Positions 1 to 5,842 of a stretch of DNA of 8,644 nucleotides are shown here, in pieces (position 1 is the stretch's first letter; each line of letters starts with the position of its first letter). Made by a program: the position numbers and the translations under genes. Source of the stretch: Planctomycetaceae bacterium (lineage in GTDB: Bacteria; Planctomycetota; Planctomycetia; Pirellulales; Pirellulaceae). Where the stretch lies: assembly GCA_022614795.1 (NCBI GenBank), contig JAKEHX010000180.1:1-8644 (forward strand), given 5' to 3'. The notes beneath the pieces are model-generated. The model was not told the origin of the DNA, did not search any database, and was given only the letters and a program-made list of their open reading frames with translations.

Positions 1-1242
1 GCAGCCGAACGAGCGCGGGTGCGGCTGGGCGGGTGAATCGAGCGACTGGGCGCTGCCGTCGCTGGCGGTGGCCACGAAGGGCTCGCGCATGAACAGGCGG
101 ACTTCGTCTTCATTCATGCCGAAGCTGACGACCTGGGCCCCGCCACGGCTCATGATGTCGATCACGACCTCATAGGGCGTGCGGCTGGTTTCCTTGGCGA
201 TGGCCGCCAGGCTTTTCCCCTGCCACGACCGCTCGCTGGCGAAATTGGCGATCACGAGGCTTTCGCCCCCGTCGCGGCCGCCGATTTTGCGCTCGATTTC
301 GCCGCGCGCTTTCTCGGCTTTTGTGGAGTCGTCGAGCGCCGCCTTGAGCACCTTCCAATCGCGCAGCTCGTCGGGAATGACCATCGCCGAGAGCGACGTC
401 GAGCTGGCCGGATAGGGATACTGGTCGGCGGTCACTTGCTGCCCTTCGGCGCGCGCGTCACGGAGCTTCTGGATCGCGTCGGGCGCAAGTCCCCAATGGG
501 CCCTGCCCGAGACCTTGATATGCGACACGTGCACCGGCAGCTTCCCCTGCTTGCCGATCGTGAGAATTTCGTCGAGCGATTCGATCAGCTCTGCCCCCTG
601 GTTGCGATTGTGCGTGGCATAGATGCCGCCGTGCTGGCCGATCACATCGGCCAGCGCGACCAGTTCGTCCGTCTTGGAGAACGAACCTGGCACGTAGATC
701 AGGCCGGTCGCCATGCCCCACGCACCGTCCTGCATTCCCTTGGCGACCAGCTCCTTCATCTGGTCAAGCTCGGCCGGGCTGGGCGGGCGGTTGCCCCGGC
801 CCATCACCTGCGACCGCAAGCTGCCGTGCGGAATCAAGTGCAGCACATTCGTTCCGGCGCCATTTTCGTCGATCTTGCGGTAATAGGCGGCCACATCGAC
901 CGGCCCCGAGCCGCAATTGCCCGTGACCACCGTGGTGCAGCCTTGTGTCAGAAAGTTCGCGTTCTGGCGCGTCTTTGGCTCGAGGATCGGATCGTCGCTG
1001 TGCGAGTGGAGGTCGATGAAACCGGGAGCGACAATCAGGTCTTTCGCGTCGAATTCGCGCGGGCTGCCCGCAACGTCGAACTTGCCAACGGCCACGATGC
1101 GATCCCCCTTGATCGCCACATCGACGAGCGCGGCCGCATCTTCGCCGCCGTCATAGATGGTGCCGCCGCGGAGGACCAGGTCGGCGGCGACGGGATCGGC
1201 GGCCAGAAGCGCCACGGTCAGCAAAGTTGATGGAGTCAGCAT
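1..1242 (-). CDS. N-acyl-D-amino-acid deacylase-like amidohydrolase (3' end outside window)
   Basis: Metal-dependent amidohydrolase of the D-aminoacylase/dihydroorotase type. The family hydrolyses N-acyl-D-amino acids or related amides. 414 codons are present, and the frame is still open at the left edge after an HPRSFG segment, which in relatives lies before the last ~100 residues. Metal-site motifs are visible in order: H79-x-H81 in GFIDLHSHSDD, C110 in TGNCG (the family's Cys ligand), H211 in THNRNQG, H241 in HVSHIK, and D395 in TASDG. A short N-terminal hydrophobic stretch ending V-A-A at residue 20 could be a signal peptide, so periplasmic location is likely but not certain. The ATG at 1242-1240 is favoured because GAGG (complement of 1248-1251) sits 5 nt upstream and the ADLVLRGG beta-strand typical of the family start follows at once. 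It is divergent from the sulfatase, with a repeat element between them. HNRNQG replaces the commoner H-x-R-x-E-G. The family is secure, the substrate unknown. Confidence 0.9.
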   Translation of the reverse strand, partial: MLTPSTLLTVALLAADPVAADLVLRGGTIYDGGEDAAALVDVAIKGDRIVAVGKFDVAGSPREFDAKDLIVAPGFIDLHSHSDDPILEPKTRQNANFLTQGCTTVVTGNCGSGPVDVAAYYRKIDENGAGTNVLHLIPHGSLRSQVMGRGNRPPSPAELDQMKELVAKGMQDGAWGMATGLIYVPGSFSKTDELVALADVIGQHGGIYATHNRNQGAELIESLDEILTIGKQGKLPVHVSHIKVSGRAHWGLAPDAIQKLRDARAEGQQVTADQYPYPASSTSLSAMVIPDELRDWKVLKAALDDSTKAEKARGEIERKIGGRDGGESLVIANFASERSWQGKSLAAIAKETSRTPYEVVIDIMSRGGAQVVSFGMNEDEVRLFMREPFVATASDGSAQSLDSPAQPHPRSFGC

Positions 1243-1257
1243 GATCGCCTCGTAGTG

Positions 1258-1359
1258 TGGAGTGCGGCGACTTGTCGCCGCTTTTAGATTTATTTTTTCG
1301 CCGATCGACAATTGGCGCGATCCGAGATTCCCAAAGCGGCGACGAGTCGCCGCACTCCA
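1258..1359. repeat. 102-bp element with 27-bp inverted terminal arms (REP/MITE-like)
   Basis: The left arm (1258-1284) and the right arm (1333-1359) are reverse complements at 26 of 27 positions, with a 48-bp AT-richer centre. Each arm is itself a palindrome: GCGGCGAC (1264-1271) faces GTCGCCGC (1274-1281), and GCGGCGAC (1336-1343) faces GTCGCCGC (1346-1353). The element fills most of the gap between the divergent amidohydrolase and sulfatase genes. It begins 6 bp upstream of the amidohydrolase ribosome binding site, so it must contribute leader or promoter sequence. Read rightward it translates as MECGDLSPL and later SGDESPHS, in frame with the sulfatase. I recall such MECGD-type translations as a frequent annotation artefact in planctomycete genomes, but could not check this here. 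Confidence 0.85.
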
Positions 1360-1390
1360 AATCCCAAAGTAGCGGCCACCGCTGCGTGCC

Positions 1391-1395
1391 AGGAG
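1391..1395 (+). promoter_or_regulatory. Ribosome binding site candidate deciding the sulfatase start
   Basis: AGGAG lies 11 nt upstream of the ATG at 1407. That spacing is long but usable. The alternative ATG at 1452 has no purine-rich motif before it. The site lies just past the inverted-repeat element, so the reading frame through the repeat is unlikely to be translated. Confidence 0.45.
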
Positions 1396-1406
1396 AATGT
1401 ATAACG

Positions 1407-2933
1407 ATGGCGCCCTCGGTTTTCCACTATTCCACTGCGGATTGCACTCGGATGCTCGCTAATCGACTTGCGCTTGTGCTGGCGCTCTTCGCACTGTTTG
1501 CCGCTCTCGATAGCTCGCGCGGCGCGGATCGGCGACCCAATGTCGTGCTCATTTTGATCGACGACCTGGGGTGGACCGACCTGGGATGCCAAGGGAGCAA
1601 ATTCTACGAGACGCCGCACATCGACCGGCTGACGGTCAGCGGCATGCGCTTCACGCACGGCTATTCGGCCTGCACCGTCTGTTCGCCGACGCGGGCCGCC
1701 GTGATGACCGGCATGTACCCCGCCCGCCTGCATATCACCGACTGGATCGAAGGGCACAAGCGGCCTTTTGCGAAGCTCAAGGTGCCGGGCTGGAAGATGC
1801 ACCTGCCGCACGAGACGCTCACGATGGCCGAGGTCTTCCAGGCCAACGGCTACGCGACGTGTCACATCGGCAAATGGCACCTGGGGAATGAGGAGTTTTG
1901 GCCGACCACGCAGGGCTTCGACCTCAACATCGGCGGCAATCACCGCGGCCAGCCGCCGTCGTATTTCTTTCCCTACGAGCGCGACAACATCAAGCTGCCC
2001 GGCCTGGCGGAAGGCAAGGAAGGCGAATACCTCACCGATCGGCTGACGGATGAGGCGATCAAGTTCATTCGAGGCAGCAAAGACCGGCCGTTCTTCCTCT
2101 ACCTGCCGCACTACACGGTCCACACTCCGCTTCAGGCCAAGCCGGAACTGGTCGCGAAATACCGCGCCAAGGCCGCGCGAATGCCCGATCAGCCGCACCA
2201 GAATGCCGTCTATGCCGCCATGATCGAGAGCCTCGACGATGGGCTAGGCCGGTTGCTCGCGGCGCTCGATGACCTCAAGCTCCGCGATAATACGATCGTG
2301 ATCTTCACGTCCGACAACGGCGGCCTGGCTTCAAGCACTTCGAATGTGCCGCTACGCGTTGGCAAAGGGTCGGCCTATGAAGGCGGCGTGCGCGTGCCGC
2401 TGCTCGTTTCGTATCCGAGCGCGATTGCCGCCGGCTCGACCAGCCCTGTGCCGGCGATGAGCATTGACCTCTTGCCGACGCTTGTCGAACTGTGCGGGCT
2501 TTCGGTGGCGAAAACGCCAGCATGGGATGGCGTGAGCCTGGCGCCGGTGCTCACACATCGTAGTCCTCACGCTCCGCGTGAGGGAACCATCTCGCGGAGC
2601 GAGATGCCTACGGTGGCGCGCGAAGCTCTGTATTGGCATTACCCTCACTATCATCCGGGCGGGGCAACGCCGTATGGTGCGGTCCGTGCTGGGGACTTCC
2701 GGCTGGTCGAGTTCTACGAGGCTGGCAAGATCGAACTCTATAACCTCCAGCGGGACGTGGGCGAACTGTCTGACCTGGCGGCGGCCGAGCCTGCGAAGCG
2801 CGACGAGCTGCTAGCCATGTTGCGCGCGTGGCGGAATGAGGTCGGGGCGCAGATGCCGACGGCGAATCCCGACTTTGACGCGGCGAAAGACCAGCAGCCA
2901 TCACCCGCGAGAGCCAAGAAGGCCAAGTCGTGA
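1407..2933 (+). CDS. Secreted sulfatase (arylsulfatase A-like, formylglycine-dependent)
   Basis: Hydrolyses sulfate esters, probably on a carbohydrate, outside the cytoplasm. It is 508 aa from the ATG at 1407. Residues 16-40 form a signal peptide (hydrophobic core LALVLALFALFAAL, then SSRGA). An ATG at 1452 (493 aa) would give a more ordinary signal peptide but lacks a ribosome binding site; either start is possible. The frame is open back to 1257, but that part is the upstream repeat. Family motifs: metal-binding D52-D53 in LILIDDLGW; the sulfatase signature CSPTRAAVMTG with C92, which a formylglycine-generating enzyme must oxidise; K156 and H158 in GKWHLG; H235/H239 in LPHYTVHTP; D303-N304 in TSDNGG; then GKGSAYEGGVRVP. 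The C-terminal subdomain has YWHYPHYHPGG and a final ELYNL strand. Residues 385-402 are encoded by a palindromic repeat inserted in frame in a loop. Catalytic residues are intact, so activity is plausible. The exact sulfated substrate is not deducible. Confidence 0.95.
   Translation: MAPSVFHYSTADCTRMLANRLALVLALFALFAALDSSRGADRRPNVVLILIDDLGWTDLGCQGSKFYETPHIDRLTVSGMRFTHGYSACTVCSPTRAAVMTGMYPARLHITDWIEGHKRPFAKLKVPGWKMHLPHETLTMAEVFQANGYATCHIGKWHLGNEEFWPTTQGFDLNIGGNHRGQPPSYFFPYERDNIKLPGLAEGKEGEYLTDRLTDEAIKFIRGSKDRPFFLYLPHYTVHTPLQAKPELVAKYRAKAARMPDQPHQNAVYAAMIESLDDGLGRLLAALDDLKLRDNTIVIFTSDNGGLASSTSNVPLRVGKGSAYEGGVRVPLLVSYPSAIAAGSTSPVPAMSIDLLPTLVELCGLSVAKTPAWDGVSLAPVLTHRSPHAPREGTISRSEMPTVAREALYWHYPHYHPGGATPYGAVRAGDFRLVEFYEAGKIELYNLQRDVGELSDLAAAEPAKRDELLAMLRAWRNEVGAQMPTANPDFDAAKDQQPSPARAKKAKS
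2559..2612 (+). repeat. 54-bp palindromic repeat inserted in frame in the sulfatase gene
   Basis: An outer stem CGTAG (2559-2563) pairs with CTACG (2608-2612). Inside it are two hairpins: CCTCACGC-TCC-GCGTGAGG (2565-2583) and CTCGC-GGA-GCGAG (2591-2603). The whole could fold as a three-way junction. Its length is exactly 18 codons, and it starts on a codon boundary of the sulfatase, adding RSPHAPREGTISRSEMPT. Sulfatases of this type normally run from a short loop after the SLAP-L segment straight into AREALYWHYPHY. The insert sits in that surface loop and leaves all catalytic motifs intact. It resembles a dispersed planctomycete repeat whose translation reads SPHAPRE, from memory and unverified. 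Confidence 0.8.
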
Positions 2934-2960
2934 TCCGGGTGGGCCGCGAATCGGCTCAGA

Positions 2961-2983
2961 TGGACACCCCACTTTTGGGTCCA
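2961..2983 (+). terminator. Hairpin after the sulfatase, possible terminator
   Basis: TGGAC (2961-2965) pairs with GTCCA (2979-2983), and CC (2967-2968) with GG (2977-2978), with one bulged A and a T-rich loop. It starts 27 nt after the sulfatase stop codon. No T-run follows the stem, so it is a weak candidate for intrinsic termination. It might equally be part of the regulatory region to its right. Confidence 0.25.
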
Positions 2984-2984
2984 G

Positions 2985-2999
2985 ACTACCATATGTAGT
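2985..2999. promoter_or_regulatory. Palindromic operator 1
   Basis: ACTAC-CATAT-GTAGT is a perfect 5+5 dyad with a 5-bp spacer, followed by AGGTC. The same architecture recurs 31 bp downstream. The half-sites resemble those bound by winged-helix repressors of the BlaI/MecI/CopY family, whose sites centre on ACA-n2-TGT or related dyads. That family assignment is inference. Confidence 0.6.
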
Positions 3000-3015
3000 A
3001 GGTCAGCCAGCGACA

Positions 3016-3030
3016 ACTACAAAATGTAGT
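3016..3030. promoter_or_regulatory. Palindromic operator 2
   Basis: ACTAC-AAAAT-GTAGT has the same arms and spacer length as operator 1, again followed by AGGTC. The shared 12-mer ATGTAGTAGGTC occurs at 2993-3004 and 3024-3035. Centre-to-centre distance is 31 bp, close to three helical turns, so two dimers would bind on one DNA face. The site ends a few bases upstream of a -35 box. Confidence 0.65.
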
Positions 3031-3037
3031 AGGTCTC

Positions 3038-3065
3038 TTGACATGCATGAATATATGGATACTAT
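3038..3065 (+). promoter_or_regulatory. Sigma70-type promoter pointing right, no clear target gene
   Basis: A consensus -35 TTGACA (3038-3043) is followed after 16 bp by -10 TACTAT (3060-3065), in a locally AT-rich stretch of an otherwise GC-rich window. Start of transcription would be near 3072. The transcript would run into the gene-poor 3072-3413 region and then antisense to the end of the minus-strand operon. The only reading frame just inside it is a weak 30-codon ORF (3094-3186). The two operators lie directly upstream of the -35 box. Confidence 0.55.
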
Positions 3066-3181
3066 GTGGGAGCTTGCGGCTGCGGGAAGCGACATGGAGT
3101 TTCCTGCGGCCGAGAGTGCGATCCTTGGCAATTGGGTGGAAAGTGCGACAGGTCCGAAGTGGACATTGCGTCGGGCGAAGC

Positions 3182-3418
3182 GTTAACCGCTCATGAACGG
3201 GAAACCGCTCAATCAGGTGTGCAAAGTACTTGGTTAACGGCAACCGCCGATTTTGGCTCTGGTGTTAACGAGGAGGCGGGTGAAACGCGGAAAAACAGGC
3301 GGTTTTTGGCCGCGCAGGTTGACAAGGAGAGCCAAAAACTGTTAACCAGACGTAAGTGCTGGCTGGCACTCAGGTTGCGATCAAGAACCGGCCAAAACTG
3401 GCGAGTTTTGTTGTTAAC
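3182..3418. repeat. Gene-free zone with five GTTAAC hexamers and nested inverted repeats
   Basis: GTTAAC occurs at 3182, 3233, 3264, 3341 and 3413; I noticed no other copy in the window. Between them are several stems. TTTTGGCTCT (3251-3260) is the exact reverse complement of AGAGCCAAAA (3328-3337). AAAAAC (3291-3296) pairs with GTTTTT (3302-3307), extended by CGCGG (3286-3290) with CCGCG (3310-3314). CAAAACT (3393-3399) pairs with AGTTTTG (3404-3410). No frame in 2934-3413 has recognisable protein content. The last hexamer covers the stop codon of the minus-strand oxidoreductase. It may be a non-coding repeat element, an RNA structure or debris of a lost element. Confidence 0.5.
3393..3410 (-). 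terminator. Hairpin just past the operon end, possible terminator
   Basis: The stem CAAAACT / AGTTTTG with loop GGCG is perfect over 7 bp and starts 3 nt beyond the stop codon of the last operon gene. On the minus strand it is followed by GCCGGTTCTT, a poor U-tract. On the plus strand it is followed by TTGTT, slightly better. It could serve convergent transcripts from both sides. Weak evidence. Confidence 0.3.
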
Positions 3419-4451
3419 CTGGCGCGAGTTCCACGATCGCACCGCGCTCGATCGACTCCTGGGCGGCGAGGCACAAGTGCGTGGACCAAAGGCCATCGGT
3501 CCCGGTACAAGGGAGCGGCGTGCCGGCCTGGATCGAGCGGACAAAGGCGGCAATCTCGTCTGCCAGTTCCAGCAGTTCCCCGGCAGGTTTGGCAAGCGGG
3601 ACTTCGTGCACGTCGGCGGCCAGGCCGTACCGCAGGCTGAATGTCGGCCGATCGGTGCGGGCGTCGACGCCGCTCCAGGCGGCCCAAATCGTCCCCTTCT
3701 CGCCGGCGATTTTTGCGGTTTGATGGTGGTCGAAGGCGGCAAGGGTCTGAACGATAACGGCAAAGGCGCCGCCGTGAAAATCCACCGTCGCGGCGAAGTT
3801 ATCGGCCAGCGAGTGTTGGCCAGCGAGGCGCGAATTGGCCCGGGCGAAGATCGACACGGGCTCGCCACTGCCGGCGAGGTACCAGCGGGCCAGGTCGAAA
3901 AAGTGGATCGGCTCTTCGAGGATCCAGCTTCCCACTTGGGCCAGGTCGTAGCGCCAGCCCCCCGAGCCCTGGCGATAGGGAAACCGCGACAGTTCGACGA
4001 GCACGAAACGCGGCAGGCCAATGGCCCCCTCGTCGATGAGCCGTTTCACGCTGCCCCACAGCGACGAGAGCCGCAGCTCGTGGCCAATGGCGAGCAATCG
4101 GCCGTGGTCGGCAGCCAAGCCAATCAGCTCTTGGCAGTGCGCCACGCTCAGGGCCATCGGCTTCTCGAGCAGGACGTGTTTACCGCTGGCGAGCGCCGCC
4201 GCGGCGACCTCGTAGTGGAGCGCATTGGGGACGACGATCGAGACCGCATCGATGTCGCGGCGATCGAGCAACTCGCGGTAGTCGGCGTGAACGGTCGTTT
4301 GCGGATGGGCCGTCGCGGCCGAGATCCGGCTGGCCTCGGAACGTGCTGCAATCGCAACGAGCTGAGCGCCTGGCGTGGCCTGAATGGCATGGGCATGATG
4401 GGCGCCAAACAGGCCGTAGCCAACAAGGCCGAAGCGAACGGCACCGGTCAT
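3414..4451 (-). CDS. Cytoplasmic Gfo/Idh/MocA-family NAD(P)-dependent oxidoreductase
   Basis: 345 aa, the usual length for the family, which oxidises or reduces sugars, inositols and sugar derivatives; some members are NAD-dependent glycosidases. The N-terminal Rossmann fold starts at once (VRFGLVGYGLFGAHHA, GxGxxG at residues 11-16). The family E-K-P motif is at 96-98 (LLEKPMALSV). The C-terminal half-barrel begins near residue 125, with the likely catalytic histidine H183 in EEPIHFFDLARWY. There is no signal peptide, so it acts in the cytoplasm, unlike the other family member of this operon. Its ATG overlaps the TGA of the MFS gene by four bases (ATGA, 4448-4451), which implies translational coupling; no strong ribosome binding site is seen. 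It is the last gene of the operon. The substrate is unknown, and context suggests the product of the monooxygenase or the imported compound. Confidence 0.92.
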   Translation of the reverse strand: MTGAVRFGLVGYGLFGAHHAHAIQATPGAQLVAIAARSEASRISAATAHPQTTVHADYRELLDRRDIDAVSIVVPNALHYEVAAAALASGKHVLLEKPMALSVAHCQELIGLAADHGRLLAIGHELRLSSLWGSVKRLIDEGAIGLPRFVLVELSRFPYRQGSGGWRYDLAQVGSWILEEPIHFFDLARWYLAGSGEPVSIFARANSRLAGQHSLADNFAATVDFHGGAFAVIVQTLAAFDHHQTAKIAGEKGTIWAAWSGVDARTDRPTFSLRYGLAADVHEVPLAKPAGELLELADEIAAFVRSIQAGTPLPCTGTDGLWSTHLCLAAQESIERGAIVELAPG

Positions 4452-5839
4452 GAGAGCGTCGTCCCTTTGGTTTCAGGCCCCAACCATGCGATTGCGGCGC
4501 CGGCGAGAAACAGAAAACTGAGCGCGGTCCCGGACGTTTCAAACGAGACGCCCGACTGCTGAAGCCAACCGCTGACGACCAGCATGACCGCCGTCGTGAA
4601 GCGTGCGAAGTTGAAGCAAAAACCGGCCCCGAGACTGCGGAGGCGCGTGGGAAAGAGTTCGGGAAAGTAGATGGCATAGCCGGCATGCATTCCGAGCGTC
4701 CAGAACCCGAACAGGACAAGGAGCCCGGCCAGCGCGGCGTCGCTATAGCGGTAGTGCGTTTGGAACAGGACCAGCCCCATTACCAGGCCGCCCGCGTGGA
4801 ACACGACGAATGCCATCCGCCGGCCGAGCCATTCGCAGACTGGGCCGAACGCCAAGAGGCCCAGCCCGCCGCCGGTCGTGGTGAGGAACATGCCCCACAT
4901 CTCGGCCCGCTTGATCGACGTTTGGTGCGTTTGCCAGGCGGCCTGGCGGGCGGAGGCGGGGGCTTCGGCCGCCAGCCCTGCCAGCAACTCGGCCCGCGTG
5001 CGGGCGCGATGCAACAGGAAGTCCTTGCCATAAATATGCACGCCCCAAAACGTCGCCAGCCCGATCACCGCCAGCGAAAATCCAAGCAGCGTGCGGGAAG
5101 CGATCGTCGGGGCAAAGAGGTCCCTGAGCCGGCCCGCCTGCTTGGTGGCGGCGGGCAAGTTGCCCGCGGCGGCGGTGCGCTGGGCGCGGTCTCGCTCCCA
5201 CGTTTCCGGTTCGCGGAGCTGCCAGCGAATCCAGATCGTCAATAGCGCCGGCAAGGCGCCCACCGCAAAACCCCATCGCCATCCCAGCGCTGGATTGGCG
5301 ACGATCCACGTCCCCGCGGCTACGGCCAGGTAGGTGCCAAAGACGCTCGAGCCGTGGAAGATCGCCCCGGACCAGGCCCGGGCCCGCGGCGGAAAGACTT
5401 CGGCGACCATGGCGCTGGCCACGGCCCACTCGCCGCCGACTCCCAAGGCCACGAGAAAGCGGAGCACGGCGACCTGCCACCAGGTCTGGGCAAAGGCCGT
5501 GAGGCACGTGAAGAGCGAGTACATGAGGATGGTCAGGACCATCGTCCGGGCCCGCCCGATCCGGTCGCCCAGCGCCCCAAACAGGACGCCGCCGAGGGCA
5601 CCGCCGGCCAGAAAGGCGCCAAGGGCGACGTTGTTATATAGCTGGATCGACTCGGGCGGCGTCCCCGGCGGCAAGAGCGACGGCATGGCCTCGTTCATGC
5701 TGGCGACGAAGACCTGCCCCTCGAAGACGTCGAAAATCCAGCCGAGCGAGGCGATCGCGAGCACAAGCCACTGATAGCCGGTGATGCCCGAGTACCAGGG
5801 CTGAGGCGTCGTGGGGTCGGGTGGCTGCCGCTGTGTCAT
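4448..5839 (-). CDS. MFS transporter, sugar/acid:H+ symporter type
   Basis: 463 aa with twelve predicted hydrophobic segments; inner-membrane uptake of a small solute, probably with protons. Family motifs: GALGDRIGRAR at 88-98 (motif A, loop 2-3), RFLVALGVGGEWAVASAMVAE from residue 127 (TM4-5), a second motif-A copy CEWLGRR at 335-341, YFPELFPTRLRSLGAG from 391, and PETKG at 455-459 after the last segment, as in sugar porters. D37 in TM1 (GWIFDVFEG) resembles the acidic residue of aromatic-acid and sugar:H+ symporters. A long loop rich in Ala, Arg and Gln (about 275-310) separates TM7 from TM8. It starts 3 bp after the stop of the monooxygenase gene and overlaps the next gene by 4 bp, so it is firmly inside the operon. 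It may import the substrate of its neighbours; this is inferred from position only. Confidence 0.92.
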   Translation of the reverse strand: MTQRQPPDPTTPQPWYSGITGYQWLVLAIASLGWIFDVFEGQVFVASMNEAMPSLLPPGTPPESIQLYNNVALGAFLAGGALGGVLFGALGDRIGRARTMVLTILMYSLFTCLTAFAQTWWQVAVLRFLVALGVGGEWAVASAMVAEVFPPRARAWSGAIFHGSSVFGTYLAVAAGTWIVANPALGWRWGFAVGALPALLTIWIRWQLREPETWERDRAQRTAAAGNLPAATKQAGRLRDLFAPTIASRTLLGFSLAVIGLATFWGVHIYGKDFLLHRARTRAELLAGLAAEAPASARQAAWQTHQTSIKRAEMWGMFLTTTGGGLGLLAFGPVCEWLGRRMAFVVFHAGGLVMGLVLFQTHYRYSDAALAGLLVLFGFWTLGMHAGYAIYFPELFPTRLRSLGAGFCFNFARFTTAVMLVVSGWLQQSGVSFETSGTALSFLFLAGAAIAWLGPETKGTTLS

Positions 5840-5842
5840 GTC

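Noticed and set aside
436..1230. A 264-codon plus-strand frame over the amidohydrolase
   Set aside because: The minus strand encodes all metal-ligand motifs of the amidohydrolase. The plus frame is a mirror of that codon bias.
1257..1406. N-terminal extension of the sulfatase starting MECGD
   Set aside because: The stretch is the inverted-repeat element, lies before the signal peptide, and a better start with a ribosome binding site is at 1407.
2559..2612. CRISPR-like or terminator interpretation of the hairpins in the sulfatase gene
   Set aside because: Single copy, no spacer array and no T-tract, and the reading frame passes through intact.
2986..3243. An 85-codon minus-strand frame across the operators
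   Set aside because: Unusual composition, no domain, no ribosome binding site, and it overlaps the well-formed operator and promoter pattern.
3182..3418. Integron attC-like recombination sites suggested by repeated GTTAAC
   Set aside because: The hexamers do not fit the GTTRRRY and RYYYAAC core rules in the right order, and there is no cassette-like gene or integrase.
3066..4562. A 498-codon open frame on the plus strand over the cytoplasmic Gfo/Idh gene
   Set aside because: No domain, and it overlaps a full-length conserved gene on the other strand. Its first third spans the non-coding zone only by chance openness.
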